Shown here piece after piece: positions 1 to 7,888 of a stretch of 64,000 bases of DNA (positions within the stretch are counted from its first letter, which is position 1; the number at the start of each line of letters is the position of its first letter). The position numbers and the translations under genes were made by a program. The notes beneath the pieces were generated by a model, which was given only the letters and a program-made list of their open reading frames with translations, was not told where the DNA came from and ran no database searches. The stretch is taken from NCBI GenBank assembly GCA_030433005.1, contig JAUILQ010000005.1:62001-126000 (forward strand). Direction: 5' to 3'. This DNA is from Alphaproteobacteria bacterium (lineage in GTDB: Bacteria; Pseudomonadota; Alphaproteobacteria; Kiloniellales; DSM-21159).

Positions 1-87
1 GGCGGCGGCCGGAGAGGCTTGCGGCCCGCATCCGGAGACGCTCCCGGAACCCCATTCCGCAACCGACAGCAGCCGAGGCCGCCCGCC

Positions 88-1221
88 ATGACGCCGATTC
101 TCTACCTCACCCGCATCCTGTTCGACTTCGGCGCGCTCTCGGCGCTGCCCGAGGAGCTGACCAGCCTGGGCGTCGCGCGGCCGCTGCTGGTCACCGACAA
201 GGGCATCGTCGCCTCCGGCCTGGTCGAGCGCCTCAAGGCCGTGCTGCCGGACGGCGCCGGACTCGCGGTCTTCGACGAGACGCCGGAGAACCCGACCGAG
301 GCCGCGGTCGAGGCGGCGGTGGCGGCCTACCGCGCCGGTGACTGCGACGGCCTGATCGCGCTCGGCGGCGGCAGCTCGATCGACCTCGCCAAGGGCGTGG
401 CGCTGATGGCGACCCATCCGGCGCCGCTCGAGCAGTACGCCGCGATTCTCGGCGGCGTGCCCAAGATCACCCCGGCGGTGGCGCCGCTGGTCGCCATCCC
501 GACCACGGCCGGGACCGGCAGCGAGGTCGGGCGCGCCGCGCTGATCACCCTGAAGGACGGCCGCAAGCTCGGCTTCCTGGCGCCCAACATGATCCCGCGC
601 GTGGCGCTCTGCGACCCGGAGCTGACGCTCGGCCTGCCGCCGCGCCTGACCGCGGCGACCGGCATGGACGCCATCACCCACTGCGTCGAGACCTTCCTGT
701 CGCCCCGCGACAATCCGCCGGCCGAGGCGATCGCGCTCGACGGGCTGGCGCGCGGCTGGACGCACATCCGCCGCGCCGTCGAGGACGGCGGCGACCGCCA
801 GGCGCGGCGCGAGATGCTGCTCTCGTCGCTGATGGGCGGCATGACCTTCCAGAAAGGCCTGGGCGCGGTCCACGCCATGTCGCACCCGCTGGGCGGCCTG
901 GAGTCGCCGCGGCTGCACCACGGCACGCTCAACGCGGTGATCCTGCCGGCCGTGCTGCGCTTCAACGCCGGCCACGTCGGCGACAAGTACGCGCGCCTGG
1001 CGCGCGCTGTCGGCCTGCCCGAGGACGCCGACATCGCCGAGGCGGTCGAGCGGCTCAACGCCGACCTCGGCCTGCCCGGCAGCCTCAAGGAGATGGGCGT
1101 GCCGGAATCGGTGCTGCCGGCGATGGTCGAGGGCGCGCTCAAGGACCACTCCAACGCCTCGAACCCGCGCCAGGCCGGCAAGGCCGACTACGAGGCGCTG
1201 TTCGCCGAGGCCTACGGCTGA
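88..1221 (+). CDS. Iron-containing alcohol dehydrogenase (type III)
   Basis: This 377-residue protein is a group III, Fe-dependent alcohol dehydrogenase that would oxidise or reduce an alcohol/aldehyde pair with NAD(P) in the cytoplasm. The glycine-rich GGGSSID nucleotide loop lies near residues 92-98. The metal site is visible as D194 and H198 (DAITH) with a histidine cluster at 262-278 (HAMSHPLGG, then HHG), and the length is normal for the family. I chose the ATG at 88 because family homology begins there; a TTG at 19 would add 23 unrelated residues. The substrate cannot be read from sequence, and propanediol or butanol dehydrogenases and maleylacetate reductases share this fold. It is followed 82 bp downstream by a glutathione transferase. 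Confidence 0.9.
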   Translation: MTPILYLTRILFDFGALSALPEELTSLGVARPLLVTDKGIVASGLVERLKAVLPDGAGLAVFDETPENPTEAAVEAAVAAYRAGDCDGLIALGGGSSIDLAKGVALMATHPAPLEQYAAILGGVPKITPAVAPLVAIPTTAGTGSEVGRAALITLKDGRKLGFLAPNMIPRVALCDPELTLGLPPRLTAATGMDAITHCVETFLSPRDNPPAEAIALDGLARGWTHIRRAVEDGGDRQARREMLLSSLMGGMTFQKGLGAVHAMSHPLGGLESPRLHHGTLNAVILPAVLRFNAGHVGDKYARLARAVGLPEDADIAEAVERLNADLGLPGSLKEMGVPESVLPAMVEGALKDHSNASNPRQAGKADYEALFAEAYG

Positions 1222-1247
1222 GTCGCCGTTCCGCTCTAGAAACGAAG

Positions 1248-1290
1248 ACGCACACAGAAACCGATACGCACACAGAAACCGATACGCACA
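1248..1290 (+). repeat. 18-bp tandem direct repeat upstream of GST gene
   Basis: Two perfect copies of an 18-bp unit (acgcacacagaaaccgat) lie at 1248-1265 and 1266-1283, followed by a 7-bp partial third copy. The array ends directly against the GGGAG ribosome-binding site (1291-1295) of the next gene. Such a short array could change length by slippage and alter the leader, but nothing here shows that it does. Confidence 0.9.
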
Positions 1291-1303
1291 GGGAGACCCT
1301 TTC

Positions 1304-1924
1304 ATGCAGCTGCTCGGCCGAGACCTCTCGCCCTTCGTGCGCCGCGTCGCCGTCAGCCTCGACCTGCTCGGCATCGACGTCGAGCGGCGGCACCTCGCGA
1401 CCGGCGCCGACTTCGAGGAGATCAAGCGGGTCAACCCGCTCGGCCGCGTGCCGGCATTGGTGCTCGACGACGGCGAGGTGCTGGTCGACTCCCAGGCAAT
1501 CCTCGACTGGGCGGACCAGGAGGTGGGGCCGGAGCGCGCGCTGATCCCCCTCACGGGGCCGGAGCGCCGGGCCGTGCTGAAGAGCGTCAGCATCGCGCTC
1601 GGCGCGGTCGAGAAGGCGGTGCAGAGCTTCTACGAGCGCAAGCAGAAGGCCGAGGGCAGGACCGACCCGGCCTGGGTCGAGCGCCTGAACGGCCAGGCCG
1701 CCGGCGGTCTCGCGGCGCTCGAGGCGGCGCTGGGCGACCAGGAGTGGCTGCACGGCCGCCTGACCCAGGCCGACATCACCACGGCGGTCGCCTACGACTT
1801 CATGACCGTGACCGGACCCGACATCGTCGCCGAGGGCCGCTTCCCGAAGCTGGCGGCGCTGACCGAGCGGCTCAACGCGACGCCGCCGTTCCAGGCGACC
1901 GACCTCGCGCCCTTCCGCCAGTAG
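1304..1924 (+). CDS. Glutathione S-transferase family protein
   Basis: This 206-residue soluble protein has the GST layout. Residues 1 to about 75 form a thioredoxin-fold domain with an early SPF motif (residues 9-11, a possible catalytic Ser/Cys position) and a VPAL...DS glutathione-binding segment around residues 52-66. An all-helical C-terminal domain follows. The start ATG has a clear GGGAG site 8 nt upstream, immediately after the tandem repeat. The stop is only 9 bp from the carboxypeptidase start, so co-transcription is likely. The substrate is unknown. The window also encodes glutathione synthesis (43.0 kb) and an Atm1-type exporter (46.4 kb), which fits an active glutathione economy. 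Confidence 0.85.
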   Translation: MQLLGRDLSPFVRRVAVSLDLLGIDVERRHLATGADFEEIKRVNPLGRVPALVLDDGEVLVDSQAILDWADQEVGPERALIPLTGPERRAVLKSVSIALGAVEKAVQSFYERKQKAEGRTDPAWVERLNGQAAGGLAALEAALGDQEWLHGRLTQADITTAVAYDFMTVTGPDIVAEGRFPKLAALTERLNATPPFQATDLAPFRQ

Positions 1925-1933
1925 GGCCGGGGC

Positions 1934-3061
1934 ATGGAGATCAGCGCCGACTTCGACGGCGGCAACATCGAGGTCGTGGCGGTCGATGCCGGCGGCGAGG
2001 GCCGCAACGCCGCGCGCCTCGCGCTCCGCGCCGACGGCCGCGCCGACTTCCGCCAGTGGTTCTTCTTCCGGGTCTCCGGGACGCCCGGCGAGGCCTGGTC
2101 CTTCGAGATCGAGAACGCCGGGGCCAGCAGCTATCCCAAGGGCTGGGAGGGCTACGACGTCGTCGCCTCGACCGAGGGGCCGGCCGGCGCGCCGGAGAGC
2201 TGGGTCCGCGTGCCGGCGCGCTATGCCGACGGCCGCCTGTCCTGGTCCTTCGCCTCGGCCTCGGGCACGGCCTGGTTCGCCTACTTCGCGCCCTACCAAA
2301 CGGCGCGCAACCGGGCGCTGGTCGCGCGGATCGCCGCCGACCCGCGGGTCCGCCACGAGAGCCTGGGCGCCTCGCTGGAAGGGCGGCCGCTCGACCTGCT
2401 GAGCCCGGGCGAGGGGCCGAAGCCGGTCTGGGTGATCGCCCGCCAGCATCCCGGCGAGACCATGGCCTCCTGGGCCGTCGAGGGCCTGCTCGAGCGGCTG
2501 CTCGACCCGCTCGACGCGGTCGCGCGCCGGCTGCTCGCCGAGGCGACGCTGCACGTCGTGCCGCTGATGAACCCGGACGGGGCGGCCGCCGGCCACATCC
2601 GCACCAACGCCGCCGGGACCGACCTCAACCGCGCCTGGCGCAACGCCACGCCGGAGGCGGCGCCCGAGGTCTTCTTCGTGCGCGAGCGCATGCGCCAGAC
2701 CGGGGTGTCCCTGTTCCTCGATATCCACGGCGACGAGGGCCTGCCCTACTGCTTCCTGGTCGACGCCGACAACGTGCCCTCGGTGACGCCGGAGATGATC
2801 GCCCGGCGCGAGCGCTTCGCCGCGGCCCTCGAGCAGACGGATCCCGACTTCCAGACGGTTCACGGCTACCCGAAGACGCCGAACGCCAACCTCGACATCG
2901 GCTCGAAGTGGGTCGCCGAGGAGTTCAAGTGCCTGTCGATGACCCTGGAGCAGCCCTTCAAGGACTGCGCCAACAGCCCGGTGCCGGCGCTCGGCTGGTC
3001 GCCGGAGCGCTGCCGGCGCCTCGGCGCCGCCTGCCTGACGGCGGCCCTCGCCGCGCTGTAG
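1934..3061 (+). CDS. M14-type cytosolic carboxypeptidase
   Basis: This 375-residue zinc carboxypeptidase belongs to the M14 branch of bacterial cytosolic carboxypeptidases. An N-terminal beta-rich domain (about 1-135) precedes the catalytic domain. The zinc ligands are readable as H172 and E175 in HPGE and H265 in DIHGDE, and the catalytic glutamate is E339 in TLEQP. There is no signal peptide, so it should act in the cytoplasm, removing C-terminal residues from a protein or peptide. Eukaryotic relatives trim tubulin tails, but the bacterial substrate is unknown. It sits 9 bp after the GST gene and 34 bp before the flavin reductase gene, probably in one transcript. Confidence 0.85.
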   Translation: MEISADFDGGNIEVVAVDAGGEGRNAARLALRADGRADFRQWFFFRVSGTPGEAWSFEIENAGASSYPKGWEGYDVVASTEGPAGAPESWVRVPARYADGRLSWSFASASGTAWFAYFAPYQTARNRALVARIAADPRVRHESLGASLEGRPLDLLSPGEGPKPVWVIARQHPGETMASWAVEGLLERLLDPLDAVARRLLAEATLHVVPLMNPDGAAAGHIRTNAAGTDLNRAWRNATPEAAPEVFFVRERMRQTGVSLFLDIHGDEGLPYCFLVDADNVPSVTPEMIARRERFAAALEQTDPDFQTVHGYPKTPNANLDIGSKWVAEEFKCLSMTLEQPFKDCANSPVPALGWSPERCRRLGAACLTAALAAL

Positions 3062-3095
3062 TCTCTCCTTCCCCGCCAGCTGACGAGGACCTGCG

Positions 3096-3716
3096 GTGAC
3101 CGACTTCCACGTCTACGACCCGCGCGAAGGCCACGGCCTGCGCCACGACCCGCTCAACTCGATCGTCGTGCCCCGGCCGATCGGCTGGATCTCGACGCTC
3201 AGCGAGGCCGGCGTGCCGAACCTCGCGCCCTACAGCTTCTTCAACCTGCTGAGCTACCGGCCGCCGATCGTCGGCTTCTCGAGCAGCGGCGTGAAGGACA
3301 GCCTCGACAACGTGCGCGAGAGCGGCGAATTTTCCTGGAGCCTCTCGACCCGGCCGCTCGCCGAGGCGATGAACGCGACCAGCGCCGCCGTCGGCCCCGA
3401 GGTCGACGAGTTCGAGCTGGCCGGCCTGACCGCCGCGCCCTCGCGCAAGATCGCCGTGCCGCGGGTCGGCGAGAGCCCGGTCTCCTTCGAGTGCAGGGTG
3501 ACGCAGATCCTGCGGCTCGACGGTCACGACGGCGCCGAGGGCAGCTGCTGGCTGGTGCTCGGCGAGGCAGTGCTGATCCACATCGACCGGCGGGTCATCG
3601 CCGACGGCGTCTTCGACACGGTCGCCGCCGAGCCGATCGCCCGCGGCGGCGGGCCGACCGACTACTTCTGGGTCGGCGAGGAGAACCGCTTCCACATGCG
3701 CCGGCCGGACGGCTGA
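3096..3716 (+). CDS. Flavin reductase family protein (FMN-binding split barrel)
   Basis: This 206-residue protein shows the flavin reductase-like pattern: an early VPRPIGWIST segment (about residues 25-34), then NLAPYSFFN and a central IGF-type strand, typical of NTAB/DIM6-like FMN-binding proteins. It probably reduces or binds FMN in the cytoplasm, either for a monooxygenase or as a stand-alone reductase; no monooxygenase partner lies nearby. The start is a GTG preceded by GAGGAC about 8 nt upstream. It ends the apparent ADH-GST-carboxypeptidase-flavin reductase run. Confidence 0.82.
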   Translation: MTDFHVYDPREGHGLRHDPLNSIVVPRPIGWISTLSEAGVPNLAPYSFFNLLSYRPPIVGFSSSGVKDSLDNVRESGEFSWSLSTRPLAEAMNATSAAVGPEVDEFELAGLTAAPSRKIAVPRVGESPVSFECRVTQILRLDGHDGAEGSCWLVLGEAVLIHIDRRVIADGVFDTVAAEPIARGGGPTDYFWVGEENRFHMRRPDG

Positions 3717-3743
3717 GCAGGGACGCCGGCGCCGCGTTCGCTT

Positions 3744-3766
3744 CACCCCGAGCCTGTCGAGGGGTG
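3744..3766. repeat. Short palindromic intergenic repeat (GAGCCTGTCGA core)
   Basis: Arms CACCCC and GGGGTG enclose an 11-base GAGCCTGTCGA core. The same core, on either strand, sits in the large inverted repeat at 46282-46379, so the two look like members of one dispersed REP-like family. Confidence 0.65.
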
Positions 3767-3806
3767 CGGAAACTCAGGCGGCGGTGTCCCGGGAAAAGCG
3801 GCCGGT

Positions 3807-3880
3807 TGGAGCGGGTGAAGGGAATCGAACCCTCGTCGTAAGCTTGGGAAGCTTCTGCTCTACCATTGAGCTACACCCGC
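3807..3880 (-). tRNA. tRNA-Gly (anticodon CCC)
   Basis: The complement strand folds into a complete 74-nt cloverleaf: acceptor GCGGGTG/CACCCGC, D stem GCTC/GAGC, anticodon loop TTCCCAA giving anticodon CCC, and T loop TTCGATT. The CCA end is encoded in the DNA (complement of 3807-3809). It decodes the GGG glycine codon. The outermost anticodon-stem pair is a G-A mismatch. No other tRNA is adjacent. Confidence 0.95.
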
Positions 3881-3896
3881 TTCCGCGCCGGCCCCG

Positions 3897-3927
3897 ATTA
3901 TGTCGCAGAGAGCCGGGCGTCTTGCAA
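3897..3927 (-). promoter_or_regulatory. Putative promoter of tRNA-Gly
   Basis: On the minus strand a CATAAT -10 (complement of 3897-3902, five of six consensus bases) lies about 16 nt upstream of the tRNA 5' end. A TTGCAA -35 lies at 3922-3927 with a 19-nt spacer, longer than ideal. The placement would give a 5' leader of roughly ten bases for RNase P. Confidence 0.5.
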
Positions 3928-4039
3928 GGGGTGGCCGGAGCGCGCGCTTGCTGCCGACATCGTGAAGAGCGCTTGATAGGCAGGCGGGCGGCACGCTGCC
4001 TAGTCTGGCGCCCGTGGATCGTCGAGCCGGAGAGACGGG

Positions 4040-5254
4040 ATGATCGAAGCGATGCAGCGGGCGGCCGGCGCCGCCCTGGCCTTGGCCCTTCTCGGTGCGG
4101 CGCCGGCGGTGGCCGAGCCGCTGAGCTGGGACGAGGCGCTGGAGCGGGCGCCCGGCCAGACGGTCTACTGGAACGCCTGGGCCGGCGACGAGCGGATCAA
4201 CGCCTACATCGCCTGGGTCGGCGAGCGCGTCGAGGCGCTGCACGGCATCGAGCTGGAGCACGTCAAGCTGACCGACACCGCCGAGGCGGTGAACCGCGTG
4301 CTCGCCGAGAAGGCCGCCGGCAAGTCCGAGGCGGGCTCGGTCGACCTGGTCTGGATCAACGGCGAGAACTTCGCGACGATGAAGCAGAACGGCCTGCTCT
4401 ACGGGCCCTTCGCCGAGCGCCTGCCGAACTTCGCCCTGGTCGACACGCGCGACAAGCCGACCACGGTCGTCGACTTCACCGTGCCCACGGACGGCCTCGA
4501 GGCGCCCTGGGGCATGGCCAAAATCAACTTCATCTACGACTCGGCCCGGGTCACGGAGACGCCGGGCTCGATTCCGGCCTTCGCCGACTGGGCGGCGGCC
4601 CATCCCGGGCGCTTCAGCTATCCGGCGCCGCCGGACTTCATCGGCTCGACCTTCCTCAAGCAGGTGCTGATCGAGCTGACCGCGGACGCCGACCTGCTGC
4701 AGCGGCCGGTCGCCGACGACGCCCAGTTCCAGGCGGCGACGGCGCCGCTCTGGGCCTATCTCGACGCGCTGCACCCGCAGCTCTGGCGCGCCGGCCGGGT
4801 GTTCCCGGCGAGCGGCCCGGCGCAGCTGCAGCTGCTCGACGACGGCGAACTCGACATCGCCATCTCCTTCTATCCTTCCGAGGCGCAGTCGCTGATCGAC
4901 AACGGCCGCCTGCCGGCGAGCGCACGGGTCTTCGTGCTCGACGAGGGCACGATCGGCAACACCCACTTCGTCGCCATCCCCTTCAACGCCCGGGCCAAGG
5001 CGGCGGCCATGGTGGTGGCGAACTTCCTGATGAGCCCCGAGGCGCAGGCGCGCAAGCAGGACCCGCGGCACTGGGGCGACGACACCGTGCTGGCGATGGA
5101 CCGCCTGGCGCCGGACGAGCGGGCGCTGTTCGAGGCGATCCCGGCCGGACCGGCGACGCTGCCGCCCGAGGCGCTCGGGCCGGTGCTGCTCGAGCCGCAT
5201 CCGACCTGGATGACCCGCATCGAGGCGGAATGGGCGCGGCGCTACGGCGGCTGA
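4040..5254 (+). CDS. ynjB: ABC transporter substrate-binding protein, YnjB family
   Basis: This 404-residue periplasmic binding protein resembles YnjB, recognisable by a YWNAW segment near the mature N terminus and an LVWINGENF motif in the first lobe. A signal peptide spans residues 1-25 with an AVA cleavage site. It would capture a ligand for the permease and ATPase encoded next. The ligand of YnjBCD is not established, so none is assigned. The ATG is preceded by GGAGAG at good distance. Its last 25 bases overlap the permease gene, indicating translational coupling. Confidence 0.85.
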   Translation: MIEAMQRAAGAALALALLGAAPAVAEPLSWDEALERAPGQTVYWNAWAGDERINAYIAWVGERVEALHGIELEHVKLTDTAEAVNRVLAEKAAGKSEAGSVDLVWINGENFATMKQNGLLYGPFAERLPNFALVDTRDKPTTVVDFTVPTDGLEAPWGMAKINFIYDSARVTETPGSIPAFADWAAAHPGRFSYPAPPDFIGSTFLKQVLIELTADADLLQRPVADDAQFQAATAPLWAYLDALHPQLWRAGRVFPASGPAQLQLLDDGELDIAISFYPSEAQSLIDNGRLPASARVFVLDEGTIGNTHFVAIPFNARAKAAAMVVANFLMSPEAQARKQDPRHWGDDTVLAMDRLAPDERALFEAIPAGPATLPPEALGPVLLEPHPTWMTRIEAEWARRYGG

Positions 5255-6990
5255 GCCGCGGCCCGGCCTCGCCCGCTCTCGCGGCCGGCGGGCTCGACTG
5301 GACGCGGCCGGTCCCGGTTCTGACCCTGGCGCTCTTCCTGCTGCCGATCGGCGCCGGGCTGCTCGGCACGCTGCTGCCGGCCTTCGGCTGGCTGCCGGCG
5401 CTCGGCGGCGAGACCCTGGGCCTGGCGCCCTGGCGCGCGCTGCTGGCGCAGCCGGGCCTCGCGCAGGCGGTGCTGGTCAGCCTGGTCTCCGGCCTTGGCG
5501 CCACGCTCGCGGCCTTCGCGCTGGTCGTCGCCTTCTGCGCGGGCTGCCACCGCAGCCGGCTGTTCCGGCGCCTGCGCCTGCTGCTGGCGCCGCTGCTGGC
5601 GGTGCCGCATGCGGCCATGGCGATCGGCCTCGCCTTCCTGATCGCGCCCAGCGGCCTGATCGCGCGCGGCCTCTCGCCCTGGGCGACCGGCTGGGCGCTG
5701 CCGCCCGACGTCGCCACGGTCAACGACCCCTGGGGCCTGGCGCTGGCGCTCGGCCTGACGGTCAAGGAGCTGCCCTTCCTGCTGCTCATGACCTTCGGCG
5801 CGCTCGGCCAGGTGCGCGCGGCCGAGCGGCTGCGCACCGCGCGGGCCCTCGGCTACGGCCCGGCGACGGCCTGGCTGAAGACCGTGCTGCCGGCGGTCTA
5901 CCCGCTGATCCGCCTGCCGCTCTACGCGACCCTGGCCTTCTCGCTGTCGGTCGTCGACATGGCGATCGTGCTCGGCCCGGCGACGCCGCCCAGCCTGGCG
6001 GTGCTGGTCGTGCGCTGGTTCTACGACCCCGACCTCTCGCAGCGTTTCGTCGCGGCCGCCGGCGCGGTCCTGCAGCTCGGTCTCGTGGTCGCGGCGATCG
6101 CGCTCTGGGCGGTCGGCGAGCGCCTCGCCGCGGCGCTCGGGCGGCGCTGGCTCGCCGCCGGCGGCCGCGGTGCCGGGCGCGCCGGTGCCCGGGTCGCCGA
6201 TCTGGCCGGCCGGGTGCCGACGCTGTTCGCCGTCGGGCTCGGCGCCGCCGGGCTGCTCGCCGTCGCGCTCTGGTCGCTGGCCTGGCGGTGGCGCTATCCC
6301 GACCTGCTGCCGAGCGCGTGGTCGCTCGAGAGCTGGCGGCGGCAGGCCGGCGGCCTGGCCGACGCCGGCGCGACGACGCTGTGGGTCGCCGTCGCGGCCG
6401 CCGCCGTCGCCCTGCTGCTGGTCGTCGGCTGCCTGGAGCGCGAGCAGCGCGGGGGTCGCCGGCCGGGCCGCGGCGCGCTCTGGCTGCTCTACCTGCCGCT
6501 GCTGCTGCCGCAGATCGCCTTCCTGTTCGGCGTCCAGGTCCTGGCCGTGCGCCTCGGCCTCGACGGCGGCTGGCTGGCCCTGGTCTGGTGCCACCTGCTG
6601 TTCGTGCTGCCCTACGTGTTCCTGGCGCTGGCCGATGCCTACCGGGCGCTCGACCCGCGCTTCGGCCGGGCCGCGCGCTGCCTCGGCGCCGGGCCCGAGC
6701 GGGTGCTCTGGCGGATCCGCCTGCCGATGCTGCTGCGCCCGATCGCCTTCGCGGCGGCGGTCGGCTTCGCGGTCTCGGTCGCCCAGTACCTGCCGACGCT
6801 GTTCGCCGGCGCCGGGCGCTTCGCGAGCCTGACCACCGAGGCCGTCGCCCTGGCGGCCGGCGGCGACCGCCGGGTGCTCGCGGTCTACGCCTTCGCGCAG
6901 GCGCTGCTGCCGCTGCTCGCCTTCCTGCTGGCCATGGCGCTGCCGGCCTGGGCCTACCGGCGGCGCCGCAGCTTCCGGGCCGGGCCGTGA
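5230..6990 (+). CDS. ynjC: ABC transporter permease, YnjC family (fused double permease)
   Basis: This 586-residue inner-membrane protein has two binding-protein-dependent permease domains fused head to tail, as in YnjC. Two EAA-type cytoplasmic loops are visible, one around residues 198-220 (ARALGYGP) and one around 475-500 (ARCLGAGPE), each preceded and followed by hydrophobic helices; about 12 TM segments are expected. The start ATG at 5230 lies inside the ynjB tail and in frame with the permease. A longer upstream extension in this frame is only the shadow of ynjB. The stop overlaps the ATPase start by the GTGA arrangement. Confidence 0.87.
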   Translation: MGAALRRLSRGPASPALAAGGLDWTRPVPVLTLALFLLPIGAGLLGTLLPAFGWLPALGGETLGLAPWRALLAQPGLAQAVLVSLVSGLGATLAAFALVVAFCAGCHRSRLFRRLRLLLAPLLAVPHAAMAIGLAFLIAPSGLIARGLSPWATGWALPPDVATVNDPWGLALALGLTVKELPFLLLMTFGALGQVRAAERLRTARALGYGPATAWLKTVLPAVYPLIRLPLYATLAFSLSVVDMAIVLGPATPPSLAVLVVRWFYDPDLSQRFVAAAGAVLQLGLVVAAIALWAVGERLAAALGRRWLAAGGRGAGRAGARVADLAGRVPTLFAVGLGAAGLLAVALWSLAWRWRYPDLLPSAWSLESWRRQAGGLADAGATTLWVAVAAAAVALLLVVGCLEREQRGGRRPGRGALWLLYLPLLLPQIAFLFGVQVLAVRLGLDGGWLALVWCHLLFVLPYVFLALADAYRALDPRFGRAARCLGAGPERVLWRIRLPMLLRPIAFAAAVGFAVSVAQYLPTLFAGAGRFASLTTEAVALAAGGDRRVLAVYAFAQALLPLLAFLLAMALPAWAYRRRRSFRAGP

Positions 6991-7676
6991 GTGGTGCCTC
7001 GGCCGGCGCGGCGCCCGAGGGCGCCCTGGAGCTCGAAGGCCTGGGCCTGCGCCTGGCGGGCCGGCGCCTGATCGAGCCGCTCGACCTCGTCGTGCCGCCC
7101 GGCGAGATCGCCACGCTGATGGGCCCGAGCGGCGTCGGCAAGTCGAGCCTGCTCGACTTCCTCTGCGGCACGCTCGACCCGGCCTTCGAGGGCGAAGGCC
7201 GGGCGCGGCTGGGCGGGGAGGACCTGCTGGACCTGCCGCCCGAGCGGCGGCGGCTCGGCATCCTGTTCCAGGACGACCTGCTGTTCCCGCACCTCAGCGT
7301 CGCCGAAAACCTGGCCTTCGGCCTGTCGCCGGCGGTCCGCGGCCGCGCCGCGCGGCGCGCCCGCATCGCCGAGGCCCTCGCCGAGGCCGGCCTCGAGGGC
7401 TTCGAGGCGCGCGATCCGGCGACCCTGTCCGGCGGCCAGCGGGCGCGCGTCGCGCTGTTCCGCACGCTGCTGGCCGAGCCGCGCGCGCTGCTCCTCGACG
7501 AGCCCTTCTCGCGACTCGATGCGGGGTTGCGCGACCGCGTGCGGCGCTTCATCTTCCGCCACGCTCGCGTACGGCGATTGCCGACCCTGCTGGTGACGCA
7601 CGATCCGGCCGACGCGCGGGCGGCGGAGGGGCCTGTGGTCGAACTTTCGATATCGGGGATGCAACAATCTGGCTAA
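6987..7676 (+). CDS. ynjD: ABC transporter ATP-binding protein, YnjD family
   Basis: This 229-residue ABC ATPase energises the YnjB/YnjC importer. Walker A GPSGVGKSS is at residues 46-54, the LSGGQRAR signature follows, and Walker B ends in LLLDEP with a THDPAD switch region. The GTG start overlaps the permease TGA by 4 bp (GTGA). It is short compared with MalK-type ATPases and lacks a C-terminal regulatory domain, as expected for YnjD. It is the last gene of the three-gene operon; about 210 bp of promoter-rich DNA follows. Confidence 0.87.
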   Translation: MSGASAGAAPEGALELEGLGLRLAGRRLIEPLDLVVPPGEIATLMGPSGVGKSSLLDFLCGTLDPAFEGEGRARLGGEDLLDLPPERRRLGILFQDDLLFPHLSVAENLAFGLSPAVRGRAARRARIAEALAEAGLEGFEARDPATLSGGQRARVALFRTLLAEPRALLLDEPFSRLDAGLRDRVRRFIFRHARVRRLPTLLVTHDPADARAAEGPVVELSISGMQQSG

Positions 7677-7724
7677 TTGCGCGTTTAGACGTCGATTTTG
7701 CCGGGTCTTGACCTGTCGTCGTCT

Positions 7725-7753
7725 TTGACAACGACAGTAGTTGCGGCTAGTTT
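7725..7753 (+). promoter_or_regulatory. Putative sigma70-type promoter of the OmpA-like lipoprotein gene
   Basis: A perfect TTGACA at 7725-7730 is followed after exactly 17 nt by TAGTTT (7748-7753), a weaker -10. Transcription would begin near 7760, giving a leader of about 130 nt before the ATG at 7889. This gap is noticeably less GC-rich than its surroundings. Confidence 0.45.
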
Positions 7754-7888
7754 CCGGCCAGGGAATGTGAGAAGCTGCGGGGGATCGCGCTTTCGCAATT
7801 TCGCGCATTCGGCGAGGACAGCCGTTCCGGTTGACTTTGGGGGAAGCCTTCCAAATCAGGGTGCCAAGGACGAAGGAGGACAGAGTTA

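Larger units (their letters stand above)
3717..4039. other. Intergenic region holding tRNA-Gly and its promoter
   Basis: This 323-bp stretch has no protein gene. It contains a small palindromic repeat (3744-3766), a minus-strand tRNA-Gly (3807-3880) with its promoter (3897-3927), and the leader of the YnjB-type gene. A TTGATA hexamer at 3973-3978 could be a -35 for that gene, but no good -10 lies at the right distance. Confidence 0.75.

Noticed and set aside
3784-5229. N-terminal extension of the YnjC-type permease, apparent large fusion
   Set aside because: The extension crosses the tRNA and the ynjB gene out of frame. Membrane-protein character begins only at 5230.
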